DNA from: Sacculina carcini
Taxonomy: Eukaryota; Arthropoda; Thecostraca; Sacculinidae
Direction of reading: 5' to 3'
DNA: 64,000 bases
Assembly (NCBI GenBank): GCA_916048095.2
Contig: OU696578.1
Coordinates: 277,298 to 341,297 of the forward strand
Notes under the pieces: generated by a model
Databases searched by the model: none
What the model was told of the DNA's origin: nothing
What the model saw: only the letters and a program-made list of their open reading frames with translations
Position numbers and translations under genes: made by a program
In this document: positions 50,868-63,464 of the stretch, in pieces
How positions within the stretch are numbered: the stretch's first letter is position 1
How the letters are laid out: each line of letters begins with the position of its first letter

Positions 50868-52971
50868 ACCCTAAGTGTTACCTAAGTGTGCCCTAAGTGT
50901 TAACTAAGTGTGCCCTAAGTGTTACCTAAGTGTGCCCTAAGTGTTACCTAAGTGTTACCTAAGTGTTACCTAAGTGTTACCCAAGTGTTACCTAAGTGTT
51001 ACCTAAGTGTGCCCGAAGTGTTACCTAAGTGTTACCTAAGTGTTACCTAAGTATGCCCTAAGTGTTACCTAAGTGTTACCTAAGTGTGCCCTAAGTGTTA
51101 CCTAAGTGTGCCCTAAGTGTTACCTAAGTGTGCCCTAAGTGTTACCTAAGTGTTACCTAAGTGTTACCTAAGTGTTACCTAAGTGTTACCTAAGTGTTAC
51201 CTAAGTGTTACCTAAGTTTACCTAAGTGTTACCCAAGTGTGCCCTAAGTGTTACCTAAGTGTGCCCTAAGTGTTACCTAAGTGTGCCCTAAGTGTTACCT
51301 AAGTGTGCCCTAAGTGTTACCTAAGTGTTACCTAAGTGTTACCTAAGTGTTACCTAAGTGTGCCCTAAGTGTTACCTAAGTGTTACCTAAGTATGCCCTA
51401 AGTGTTACCTAAGTGTTACCTAAGTGTGCCCTAAGTGTTACCTAAGTGTGCCCTAAGTGTTACCTAAGTGTGCCCTAAGTGTTACCTAAGTGTGCCCTAA
51501 GTGTTACCTAAGTGTGCCCTAAGTGTTACCCAAGTGTGCCCTAAGTGTTACCTAAGTGTGCCCTAAGTGTTACCTAAGTGTTACCTAAGTGTGCCCTAAG
51601 TGTGCCCTAAGTTTGCCCTAAGTGTTACCTAAGTGTGCCCTAAGTGTTACCTAAGTGTGCCCTAAGTGTTTCCTAAGTGTGCCCTAAGTGTTACCTAAGT
51701 GTACCCTAAGTGTTACCTAAGTGTTACCTAAGTGTTACCTAAGTGTTACCTAAGTGTTACCCAAGTGTTACCTAAGTGTTACCCACGTGTTACCTAAGTG
51801 TGCCCTAAATGTTACCTAAGTGTTACCTAAGTGTTACCTAAGTGTTACCTAAGTGTGCCCTAAGTGTTACCTAAGTATGCCCTAAGTGTTACCTAAGTGT
51901 GCCCTAAGTGTTACCTAAGTGTGCCCTAAGTGTTACCTAAGTGTGCCCTAAGTGTTACCTAAGTGTGTCCTAAGTGTTTCCCAAGTGTGCCCTAAGTGTT
52001 ACCTAAGTGTACCCTAAGTGTTACCTAAGTGTTACCCAAGTGTTACCTAAGTGTTACCCACGTGTTACCTAAGTGTGCCCTAAATGTTACCTAAGTGTTA
52101 CCTAAGTGTTACCTAAGTGTTACCTAAGTGTGCCCTAAGTGTTACCTAAGTGTGCCCTAAGTGTTACCTAAGTGTGCCCTAAGTGTTACCTAAGTGTACC
52201 CTAAGTGTTACCTAAGTGTGCCCTAAGTGTTACCTAAGTGTTACCTAAGTGTACCCTAAGTGTTACCTAAGTGTTACCTAAGTGTTACCTAAGTGTTACC
52301 TAAGTGTACCCTAAGTGTTACCTAAGTGTGCCCTAAGTGTTACCTAAGTGTTACCTAAGTGTTACCTAAGTGTGCCCTAAGTGTTACCTAAGTGTGCCCT
52401 AAGTGTTACCTAAGTGTGCCCTAAGTGTTACCTAAGTGTGCCCTAAGTGTTACCTAAGTGTTACCTAAGTGTTACCTAAGTGTTACCTAAGTGTTACCTA
52501 AGTGTTACCTAAGTTTACCTAAGTGTTACCCACGTGTGCCCTAAGTGTTACCTAAGTGTGCCCTAAGTGTTACCTAAGTGTGCCCTAAGTGTTACCTAAG
52601 TGTGCCCTAAGTGTTACCTAAGTGTGCCCTAAGTGTTACCTAAGTGTGCCCTAAGTGTTACCTAAGTGTTACCTAAGTGTGCCCTAAGTGTGCCCTAAGT
52701 GTGCCCTAAGTGTTACCTAAGTGTGCCCTAAGTGTTACCTAAGTGTGCCCTAAGTGTTTCCTAAGTGTGCCCTAAGTGTTACCTAAGTGTACCCTAAGTG
52801 TTACCTAAGTGTTACCTAAGTGTTACCTAAGTGTTACCCAAGTGTTACCTAAGTGTTACCCACGTGTTACCTAAGTGTGCCCTAAGTGTTACCTAAGTGT
52901 GCCCTAAGTGTTACCTAAGTGTGCCCTAAGTGTTACCTAAGTGTGCCCTAAGTGTTACCTAAGTGTTACCT
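50828..52971 (+). repeat. Start of second copy: M2-M3-M4 with patch
   Basis: Matches 34971-36982 of the first copy. Offset is 15,857 bp for TTAAC (50900/35043), CCCGAAG (51014/35157), GTATG (51051/35194), GTTTG (51611/35754) and TGTCC (51963/36106). It changes to 15,989 bp after a 132-bp net insertion between about 52018 and 52195. The first units near the junction differ slightly: TACCC at 50867 replaces TGCCC, and the GTTTT variant is consensus. Confidence 0.86.
52018..52195 (+). repeat. 132-bp insertion or conversion patch in copy 2
   Basis: Between two TACCC units copy 1 has 5 unit steps (36150 to 36206), while copy 2 has 17. The extra sequence in copy 2 carries CCCAAG, CACGTG, TGCCCTAAATG and an A-run, the signature of the end of M3. 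The patch was therefore copied from another M3 end rather than made by local slippage. Confidence 0.85.
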
Positions 52972-54717
52972 AATTGTTACCTAAGTGTTACCTAAGTGTG
53001 CCCTAAGTGTTACCTAAGTGTGCCCTAAGTGTTACCTAAGTGTGCCCTAAGTGTTACCTAAGTGTGCCCTAAGTGTTACCTAAGTGTGATCTAAGTGTTA
53101 CCTAAGTGTGCCCTAACTGTTACCTAAGTGTGCCCTAAGTGTTACCTAAGTGTTACCTAAGTGTTACCTAAGTGTTACCTAAGTGTGCCCTAAGTGTTAC
53201 CTAAGTGTTACCTAAGTATGCCCTAAGTGTTACCTAAGTGTTACCTAAGTGTGCCCTAAGTGTTACCTAAGTGTGCCCTAAGTGTTACCTAAGTGTGCCC
53301 TAAGTGTTACCTAAGTGTTACCTAAGTGTTACCTAAGTGTTACCTAAGTGTTACCTAAGTGTTACCTAAGTGTTACCTAAGTTTACCTAAGTGTTACCCA
53401 AGTGTGCCCTAAGTGTTACCTAAGTGTGCCCTAAGTGTTACCTAAGTGTGCCCTAAGTGTTACCTAAGTGTGCCCTAAGTGTTACCTAAGTGTGCCCTAA
53501 GTGTTACCTAAGTGTTACCTAAGTGTTACCTAAGTGTTACCTAAGTGTTACCCAAGTGTTACTTAAGTGTTACCCACGTGTTACCTAAGTGTGCCCTAAG
53601 TGTTACCTAAGTGTGCCCTAAGTGTTACCTAAGTGTGCCCTAAGTGTTACCTAAGTGTTACCTAAGTTTTACCTAAGTGTTACCTAAGTGTGCCCTAAGT
53701 GTTACCTAAGTGTGCCCTAAGTGTTAACTAAGTGTGCCCTAAGTGTTACCTAAGTGTGCCCTAAGTGTTACCTAAGTGTTACCTAAGTGTTACCTAAGTG
53801 TTACCTAAGTGTTACCTAAGTGTTACCTAAGTGTGCCCGAAGTGTTACCTAAGTGTTACCTAAGTGTTACCTAAGTGTTACCTAAGTGTTACCTAAGTGT
53901 TACTTAAGTGTGCCCTAAGTGTTACCTAAGTGTGCCCTAAGTGTTACCTAAGTGTGTCCTAAGTGTTTCCCAAGTGTGCCCTAAGTGTTACCTAAGTGTA
54001 CCCTAAGTGTTACCTAAGTGTTACCTAAGTGTTACCTAAGTGTTACCTAAGTGTACCCTAAGTGTTACCTAAGTGTGCCCTAAGTGTTACCTAAGTGTTA
54101 CCTAAGTGTTACCTAAGTGTGCCCTAAGTGTTACCTAAGTGTGCCCTAAGTGTTACCTAAGTGTGCCCTAAGTGTTACTTAAGTGTGCCCTAAGTGTTAC
54201 CTAAGTGTTACCTAAGTGTTACCTAAGTGTTACCTAAGTGTTACCTAAGTTTACCTAAGTTTACCTAAGTGTTACCCACGTGTGCCCTAAGTGTTACCTA
54301 AGTGTGCCCTAAGTGTTACCTAAGTGTGCCCTAAGTGTTACCTAAGTGTGCCCTAAGTGTTACCTAAGTGTGCCCTAAGTGTTACCTAAGTGTGCCCTAA
54401 GTGTTACCTAAGTGTTACCTAAGTGTGCCCTAAGTGTGCCCTAAGTGTGCCCTAAGTGTTACCTAAGTGTGCCCTAAGTGTTACCTAAGTGTGCCCTAAG
54501 TGTTTCCTAAGTGTGCCCTAAGTGTTACCTGAGTGTACCCTAAGTGTTACCTAAGTGTTACCTAAGTGTTACCTAAGTGTTACCCAAGTGTTACCTAAGT
54601 GTTACCCACGTGTTACCTAAGTGTGCCCTAAGTGTTACCTAAGTGTGCCCTAAGTGTTACCTAAGTGTGCCCTAAGTGTTACCTAAGTGTGCCCTAAGTG
54701 TTACCTAAGTGTTACCT
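52972..54717 (+). repeat. HOR 1,746 bp, M1-M2-M4 (copy 2)
   Basis: Second copy of 36983-38728 at offset 15,989, with the same double 10-bp unit near 54250. Confidence 0.86.
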
Positions 54718-55926
54718 AATTGTTACCTAAGTGTTACCTAAGTGTGCCCTAAGTGTTACCTAAGTGTGCCCTAAGTGTTACCTAAGTGTGCCCTAAGTGT
54801 TACCTAAGTGTGCCCTAAGTGTTACCTAAGTGTGATCTAAGTGTTACCTAAGTGTGCCCTAACTGTTACCTAAGTGTGCCCTAAGTGTTACCTAAGTGTG
54901 CCCTAAGTGTTACCTAAGTGTTACCTAAGTGTTACCTAAGTGTTACCTAAGTGTTACCCAAGTGTTACCTAAGTGTTACCCACGTGTTACCTAAGTGTGC
55001 CCTAAATGTTACCTAAGTGTTACCTAAGTGTTACCTAAGTGTTACCTAAGTGTGCCCTAAGTGTTACCTAAGTATGCCCTAAGTGTTACCTAAGTGTGCC
55101 CTAAGTGTTACCTAAGTGTGCCCTAAGTGTTACCTAAGTGTGCCCTAAGTGTTACCAAAGTGTGTCCTAAGTGTTTCCCAAGTGTGCCCTAAGTGTTACC
55201 TAAGTGTACCCTAAGTGTTACCTAAGTGTTACCTAAGTGTTACCTAAGTGTTACCTAAGTGTACCCTAAGTGTTACCTAAGTGTGCCCTAAGTGTTACCT
55301 AAGTGTTACCTAAGTGTTACCTAAGTGTGCCCTAAGTGTTACCTAAGTGTGCCCTAAGTGTTACCTAAGTGTGCCCTAAGTGTTACCTAAGTGTGCCCTA
55401 AGTGTTACCTAAGTGTTACCTAAGTGTTACCTAAGTGTTACCTAAGTGTTACCTAAGTGTTACCTAAGTTTACCTAAGTGTTACCCACGTGTGCCCTAAG
55501 TGTTACCTAAGTGTGCCCTAAGTGTTACCTAAGTGTGCCCTAAGTGTTACCTAAGTGTGCCCTAAGTGTTACCTAAGTGTGCCCTAAGTGTTACCTAAGT
55601 GTGCCCTAAGTGTTACCTAAGTGTTACCTAAGTGTGCCCTAAGTGTGCCCTAAGTGTGCCCTAAGTGTTACCTAAGTGTGCCCTAAGTGTTACCTAAGTG
55701 TGCCCTAAGTGTTTCCTAAGTGTGCCCTAAGTGTTACCTAAGTGTACCCTAAGTGTTACCTAAGTGTTACCTAAGTGTTACCTAAGTGTTACCCAAGTGT
55801 TACCTAAGTGTTACCCACGTGTTACCTAAGTGTGCCCTAAGTGTTACCTAAGTGTGCCCTAAGTGTTACCTAAGTGTGCCCTAAGTGTTACCTAAGTGTG
55901 CCCTAAGTGTTACCTAAGTGTTACCT
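54718..55926 (+). repeat. HOR 1,209 bp, shortest form (copy 2)
   Basis: Second copy of 38729-39937 at offset 15,989, sharing the private ACCAAAG unit. Confidence 0.86.
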
Positions 55927-57694
55927 AATTGTTACCTAAGTGTTACCTAAGTGTGCCCTAAGTGTTACCTAAGTGTGCCCTAAGTGTTACCTAAGTGTGC
56001 CCTAAGTGTTACCTAAGTGTGCCCTAAGTGTTACCTAAGTGTGATCTAAGTGTTACCTAAGTGTGCCCTAACTGTTACCTAAGTGTGCCCTAAGTGTTAC
56101 CTAAGTGTGCCCTAAGTGTTACCTAAGTGTTACCTAAGTGTTACCTAAGTGTTACCTAAGTGTGCCCTAAGTGTTACCTAAGTGTTACCTAAGTATGCCC
56201 TAAGTGTTACCTAAGTGTTACCTAAGTGTGCCCTAAGTGTTACCTAAGTGTGCCCTAAGTGTTACCTAAGTGTGCCCTAAGTGTTACCTAAGTGTTACCT
56301 AAGTGTTACCTAAGTGTTACCTAAGTGTTACCTAAGTGTTACCTAAGTGTTACCTAAGTTTACCTAAGTGTTACCCAAGTGTGCCCTAAGTGTTACCTAA
56401 GTGTGCCCTAAGTGTTACCTAAGTGTGCCCTAAGTGTTACCTAAGTGTGCCCTAAGTGTTACCTAAGTGTGCCCTAAGTGTTACCTAAGTGTTACCTAAG
56501 TGTTACCTAAGTGTTACCTAAGTGTTACCCAAGTGTTACTTAAGTGTTACCCACGTGTTACCTAAGTGTGCCCTAAGTGTTACCTAAGTGTGCCCTAAGT
56601 GTTACCTAAGTGTGCCCTAAGTGTTACCTAAGTGATACCTAAGTTTTACCTAAGTGTTACCTAAGTGTGCCCTAAGTGTTACCTAAGTGTGCCCTAAGTG
56701 TTAACTAAGTGTGCCCTAAGTGTTACCTAAGTGTGCCCTAAGTGTTACCTAAGTGTTACCTAAGTGTTACCTAAGTGTTACCTAAGTGTTACCTAAGTGT
56801 TACCTAAGTGTGCCCGAAGTGTTACCTAAGTGTTACCTAAGTGTTACCTAAGTGTTACCTAAGTGTTACCTAAGTGTTACTTAAGTGTGCCCTAAGTGTT
56901 ACCTAAGTGTGCCCTAAGTGTTACCTAAGTGTGTCCTAAGTGTTTCCCAAGTGTGCCCTAAGTGTTACCTAAGTGTACCCTAAGTGTTACCTAAGTGTTA
57001 CCTAAGTGTTACCTAAGTGTTACCTAAGTGTACCCTAAGTGTTACCTAAGTGTGCCCTAAGTGTTACCTAAGTGTTACCTAAGTGTTACCTAAGTGTGCC
57101 CTAAGTGTTACCTAAGTGTGCCCTAAGTGTTACCTAAGTGTGCCCTAAGTGTTACTTAAGTGTGCCCTAAGTGTTACCTAAGTGTTACCTAAGTGTTACC
57201 TAAGTGTTACCTAAGTGTTACCTAAGTTTACCTAAGTTTACCTAAGTGTTACCCACGTGTGCCCTAAGTGTTACCTAAGTGTGCCCTAAGTGTTACCTAA
57301 GTGTGCCCTAAGTGTTACCTAAGTGTGCCCTAAGTGTTACCTAAGTGTGCCCTAAGTGTTACCTAAGTGTGCCCTAAGTGTTACCTAAGTGTTACCTAAG
57401 TGTGCCCTAAGTGTGCCCTAAGTGTGCCCTAAGTGTTACCTAAGTGTGCCCTAAGTGTTACCTAAGTGTGCCCTAAGTGTTTCCTAAGTGTGCCCTAAGT
57501 GTTACCTGAGTGTACCCTAAGTGTTACCTAAGTGTTACCTAAGTGTTACCTAAGTGTTACCCAAGTGTTACCTAAGTGTTACCCACGTGTTACCTAAGTG
57601 TGCCCTAAGTGTTACCTAAGTGTGCCCTAAGTGTTACCTAAGTGTGCCCTAAGTGTTACCTAAGTGTGCCCTAAGTGTTACCTAAGTGTTACCT
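55927..57694 (+). repeat. HOR 1,768 bp, M1-M2-M4 (copy 2)
   Basis: Second copy of 39938-41705 at offset 15,989, sharing the private GATACC unit (56634) and the double 10-bp unit near 57231. Confidence 0.86.
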
Positions 57695-60298
57695 AATTGT
57701 TACCTAAGTGTTACCTAAGTGTGCCCTAAGTGTTACCTAAGTGTGCCCTAAGTGTTACCTAAGTGTGCCCTAAGTGTTACCTAAGTGTGCCCTAAGTGTT
57801 ACCTAAGTGTGATCTAAGTGTTACCTAAGTGTGCCCTAACTGTTACCTAAGTGTGCCCTAAGTGTTACCTAAGTGTGCCCTAAGTGTTACCTAAGTGTTA
57901 CCTAAGTGTTACCTAAGTGTTACCTAAGTGTGCCCTAAGTGTTACCTAAGTGTTACCTAAGTATGCCCTAAGTGTTACCTAAGTGTTACCTAAGTGTGCC
58001 CTAAGTGTTACCTAAGTGTGCCCTAAGTGTTACCTAAGTGTGCCCTAAGTGTTACCTAAGTGTTACCTAAGTGTTACCTAAGTGTTACCTAAGTGTTACC
58101 TAAGTGTTACCTAAGTGTTACCTAAGTTTACCTAAGTGTTACCCAAGTGTGCCCTAAGTGTTACCTAAGTGTGCCCTAAGTGTTACCTAAGTGTGCCCTA
58201 AGTGTTACCTAAGTGTGCCCTAAGTGTTACCTAAGTGTGCCCTAAGTGTTACCTAAGTGTTACCTAAGTGTTACCTAAGTGTTACCTAAGTGTTACCCAA
58301 GTGTTACTTAAGTGTTACCCACGTGTTACCTAAGTGTGCCCTAAGTGTTACCTAAGTGTGCCCTAAGTGTTACCTAAGTGTGCCCTAAGTGTTACCTAAG
58401 TGTTACCTAAGTGTTACCTAAGTGTTACCTAAGTGTGCCCTAAGTGTTACCTAAGTGTGCCCTAAGTGTTACCTAAGTGTGCCCTAAGTGTTACCTAAGT
58501 GTGCCCTAAGTGTTACCTAAGTGTGCCCTAAGTGTTACCTAAGTGTTACCTAAGTGTTACCTAAGTGTTACCTAAGTGTGCCCGAAGTGTTACCTAAGTG
58601 TTACCTAAGTGTTACCTAAGTATGCCCTAAGTGTTACCTAAGTGTTACCTAAGTGTGCCCTAAGTGTTACCTAAGTGTGCCCTAAGTGTTACCTAAGTGT
58701 GCCCTAAGTGTTACCTAAGTGTTACCTAAGTGTTACCTAAGTGTTACCTAAGTGTTACCTAAGTGTTACCTAAGTGTTACCTAAGTTTACCTAAGTGTTA
58801 CCCAAGTGTGCCCTAAGTGTTACCTAAGTGTGCCCTAAGTGTTACCTAAGTGTGCCCTAAGTGTTACCTAAGTGTGCCCTAAGTGTTACCTAAGTGTTAC
58901 CTAAGTGTTACCTAAGTGTTACCTAAGTGTGCCCTAAGTGTTACCTAAGTGTTACCTAAGTATGCCCTAAGTGTTACCTAAGTGTTACCTAAGTGTGCCC
59001 TAAGTGTTACCTAAGTGTGCCCTAAGTGTTACCTAAGTGTGCCCTAAGTGTTACCTAAGTGTGCCCTAAGTGTTACCTAAGTGTGCCCTAAGTGTTACCC
59101 AAGTGTGCCCTAAGTGTTACCTAAGTGTGCCCTAAGTGTTACCTAAGTGTTACCTAAGTGTGCCCTAAGTGTGCCCTAAGTTTGCCCTAAGTGTTACCTA
59201 AGTGTGCCCTAAGTGTTACCTAAGTGTGCCCTAAGTGTTTCCTAAGTGTGCCCTAAGTGTTACCTAAGTGTACCCTAAGTGTTACCTAAGTGTTACCTAA
59301 GTGTTACCTAAGTGTTACCTAAGTGTTACCCAAGTGTTACCTAAGTGTTACCCACGTGTTACCTAAGTGTGCCCTAAATGTTACCTAAGTGTTACCTAAG
59401 TGTTACCTAAGTGTTACCTAAGTGTGCCCTAAGTGTTACCTAAGTATGCCCTAAGTGTTACCTAAGTGTGCCCTAAGTGTTACCTAAGTGTGCCCTAAGT
59501 GTTACCTAAGTGTGCCCTAAGTGTTACCTAAGTGTGTCCTAAGTGTTTCCCAAGTGTGCCCTAAGTGTTACCTAAGTGTACCCTAAGTGTTACCTAAGTG
59601 TTACCTAAGTGTTACCTAAGTGTTACCTAAGTGTACCCTAAGTGTTACCTAAGTGTGCCCTAAGTGTTACCTAAGTGTTACCTAAGTGTTACCTAAGTGT
59701 GCCCTAAGTGTTACCTAAGTGTGCCCTAAGTGTTACCTAAGTGTGCCCTAAGTGTTACCTAAGTGTGCCCTAAGTGTTACCTAAGTGTTACCTAAGTGTT
59801 ACCTAAGTGTTACCTAAGTGTTACCTAAGTGTTACCTAAGTTTACCTAAGTGTTACCCACGTGTGCCCTAAGTGTTACCTAAGTGTGCCCTAAGTGTTAC
59901 CTAAGTGTGCCCTAAGTGTTACCTAAGTGTGCCCTAAGTGTTACCTAAGTGTGCCCTAAGTGTTACCTAAGTGTGCCCTAAGTGTTACCTAAGTGTTACC
60001 TAAGTGTGCCCTAAGTGTGCCCTAAGTGTGCCCTAAGTGTTACCTAAGTGTGCCCTAAGTGTTACCTAAGTGTGCCCTAAGTGTTTCCTAAGTGTGCCCT
60101 AAGTGTTACCTAAGTGTACCCTAAGTGTTACCTAAGTGTTACCTAAGTGTTACCTAAGTGTTACCCAAGTGTTACCTAAGTGTTACCCACGTGTTACCTA
60201 AGTGTGCCCTAAGTGTTACCTAAGTGTGCCCTAAGTGTTACCTAAGTGTGCCCTAAGTGTTACCTAAGTGTGCCCTAAGTGTTACCTAAGTGTTACCT
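57695..60298 (+). repeat. HOR 2,604 bp, M1-M2-M3-M4 (copy 2)
   Basis: Second copy of 41706-44309 at offset 15,989. GTTTT and TTAAC are again consensus while CCCGAAG near 58584 is retained. Confidence 0.86.
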
Positions 60299-63200
60299 AA
60301 TTGTTACCTAAGTGTTACCTAAGTGTGCCCTAAGTGTTACCTAAGTGTGCCCTAAGTGTTACCTAAGTGTGCCCTAAGTGTTACCTAAGTGTGCCCTAAG
60401 TGTTACCTAAGTGTGATCTAAGTGTTACCTAAGTGTGCCCTAACTGTTACCTAAGTGTGCCCTAAGTGTTACCTAAGTGTGCCCTAAGTGTTACCTAAGT
60501 GTTACCTGAGTGTTACCTAAGTGTTACCTAAGTGTGCCCTAAGTGTTACCCAAGTGTTACCTAAGTATGCCCTAAGTGTTACCTAAGTGTTACCTAAGTG
60601 TGCCCTAAGTGTTACCTAAGTGTGCCCTAAGTGTTACCTAAGTGTGCCCTAAGTGTTACCTAAGTGTTACCTAAGTGTTACCTAAGTGTTACCTAAGTGT
60701 TACCTAAGTGTTACCTAAGTGTTACCTAAGTTTACCTAAGTGTTACCCAAGTGTGCCCTAAGTGTTACCTAAGTGTGCCCTAAGTGTTACCTAAGTGTGC
60801 CCTAAGTGTTACCTAAGTGTGCCCTAAGTGTTACCTAAGTGTGCCCTAAGTGTTACCTAAGTGTTACCTAAGTGTTACCTAAGTGTTACCTAAGTGTTAC
60901 CCAAGTGTTACTTAAGTGTTACCCACGTGTTACCTAAGTGTGCCCTAAGTGTTACCTAAGTGTGCCCTAAGTGTTACCTAAGTGTGCCCTAAGTGTTACC
61001 TAAGTGTTACCTAAGTTTTACCTAAGTGTTACCTAAGTGTGCCCTAAGTGTTACCTAAGTGTGCCCTAAGTGTTAACTAAGTGTGCCCTAAGTGTTACCT
61101 AAGTGTGCCCTAAGTGTTACCTAAGTGTTACCTAAGTGTTACCTAAGTGTTACCTAAGTGTTACCTAAGTGTTACCTAAGTGTGCCCGAAGTGTTACCTA
61201 AGTGTTACCTAAGTGTTACCTAAGTGTTACCTAAGTGTTACCTAAGTGTTACTTAAGTGTGCCCTAAGTGTTACCTAAGTGTGCCCTAAGTGTTACCTAA
61301 GTGTGCCCTAAGTGTTACCTAAGTGTGATCTAAGTGTTACCTAAGTGTGCCCTAACTGTTACCTAAGTGTGCCCTAAGTGTTACCTAAGTGTGCCCTAAG
61401 TGTTACCTAAGTGTTACCTAAGTGTTACCTAAGTGTTACCTAAGTGTGCCCTAAGTGTTACCTAAGTGTTACCTAAGTGTTACCTAAGTGTGCCCTAAGT
61501 GTTACCTAAGTGTGCCCTAAGTGTTACCTAAGTGTGCCCTAAGTGTTACCTAAGTGTTACCTAAGTGTTACCTAAGTGTTACCTAAGTTTACCTAAGTGT
61601 TACCTAAGTTTACCTAAGTGTTACCTAAGTGTGCCCTAAGTGTTACCTAAGTGTGCCCTAAGTGTGATCTAAGTGTTACCTAAGTGTGCCCTAACTGTTA
61701 CCTAAGTGTGTCCTAAGTGTTACCTAAGTGTGCCCTAAGTGTTACCTAAGTGTTACCTAAGTGTTACCTAAGTGTTACCTAAGTGTGCCCTAAGTGTTAC
61801 CTAAGTGTTACCTAAGTATGCCCTAAGTGTTACCTAAGTGTTACCTAAGTGTGCCCTAAGTGTTACCTAAGTGTGCCCTAAGTGTTACCTAAGTGTGCCC
61901 TAAGTGTTACCTAAGTGTTACCTAAGTGTTACCTAAGTGTTACCTAAGTGTTACCTAAGTGTTACCTAAGTGTTACCTAAGTTTACCTAAGTGTTACCCA
62001 AGTGTGCCCTAAGTGTTACCTAAGTGTGCCCTAAGTGTTACCTAAGTGTGCCCTAAGTGTTACCTAAGTGTGCCCTAAGTGTTACCTAAGTGTGCCCTAA
62101 GTGTTACCTAAGTGTTACCTAAGTGTTACCTAAGTGTTACCTAAGTGTTACCCAAGTGTTACTTAAGTGTTACCCACGTGTTACCTAAGTGTGCCCTAAG
62201 TGTTACCTAAGTGTGCCCTAAGTGTTACCTAAGTGTGCCCTAAGTGTTACCTAAGTGTTACCTAAGTTTTACCTAAGTGTTACCTAAGTGTGCCCTAAGT
62301 GTTACCTAAGTGTGCCCTAAGTGTTAACTAAGTGTGCCCTAAGTGTTACCTAAGTGTGCCCTAAGTGTTACCTAAGTGTTACCTAAGTGTTACCTAAGTG
62401 TTACCTAAGTGTTACCTAAGTGTTACCTAAGTGTGCCCGAAGTGTTACCTAAGTGTTACCTAAGTGTTACCTAAGTGTTACCTAAGTGTTACCTAAGTGT
62501 TACTTAAGTGTGCCCTAAGTGTTACCTAAGTGTGCCCTAAGTGTTACCTAAGTGTGCCCTAAGTGTTACCTAAGTGTGATCTAAGTGTTACCTAAGTGTG
62601 CCCTAACTGTTACCTAAGTGTGCCCTAAGTGTTACCTAAGTGTGCCCTAAGTGTTACCTAAGTGTTACCTAAGTGTTACCTAAGTGTTACCTAAGTGTGC
62701 CCTAAGTGTTACCTAAGTGTTACCTAAGTGTTACCTAAGTGTGCCCTAAGTGTTACCTAAGTGTGCCCTAAGTGTTACCTAAGTGTGCCCTAAGTGTTAC
62801 CTAAGTGTTACCTAAGTGTTACCTAAGTGTTACCTAAGTTTACCTAAGTGTTACCTAAGTTTACCTAAGTGTTACCTAAGTGTGCCCTAAGTGTTACCTA
62901 AGTGTGCCCCAAGTGTTACCTAAGTGTGCCCTAAGTGTTACCTAAGTGTGCCCTAAGTGTTACCTAAGTGTTACCTAAGTGTGCCCTAAGTGTGCCCTAA
63001 GTGTGCCCTAAGTGTTACCTAAGTGTGCCCTAAGTGTTACCTAAGTGTGCCCTAAGTGTTACCTAAGTGTTACCTAAGTGTTACCTAAGTGTGCCCTAAG
63101 TGTTACCTAAGTGTGCCCTAAGTGTTACCTAAGTGTTACCTAAGTGTTACCTAAGTGTTACCTAAGTGTGCCCTAAGTGTTACCTAAGTGTGCCCTAAGT

Positions 63201-63464
63201 GTTACCTAAGTGTGCCCTAAGTGTTACCTAAGTGTGCCCTAAGTGTTACCTAAGTGTGCCCTAAGTGTTACCTAAGTGTGCCCTAAGTGTTACCTAAGTG
63301 TTACCTAAGTGTGCCCTAAGTGTGCCCTAAGTGTGCCCTAAGTGTTACCTAAGTGTGCCCTAAGTGTTACCTAAGTGTGCCCTAAGTGTTTCCTAAGTGT
63401 GCCCTAAGTGTTACCTAAGTGTACCCTAAGTGTTACCTAAGTGTTACCTAAGTGTTACCTAAGT
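60299..63464 (+). repeat. Terminal HOR with 1,251-bp duplication (copy 2)
   Basis: Second copy of 44310-47475. It includes the two 1,251-bp copies, shifted by 15,989 bp. Here M4 does not end in an inversion: it goes on to CCCAAG and CACGTG (63494-63499), the usual end of M4. This shows what copy 1 would have looked like without the inversion breakpoint. Confidence 0.85.

Larger units (their letters stand above)
50828..63464 (+). repeat. 12.5-kb segmental duplication, copy 2
   Basis: Second copy of 34971-47475, 132 bp longer because of the patch near 52.1 kb. Few base differences were seen; one is C at 60551 versus T at 44562. The copies are separated by the inverted block and by 31 bp of left-arm sequence. 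Such similarity implies a very recent duplication or an assembly problem. Confidence 0.92.

Noticed and set aside
34971..63464. Simple assembly duplication of one locus
   Set aside because: Not fully excluded, but the copies differ by a 132-bp patch, at least one base change and different ends, which favours two real copies.
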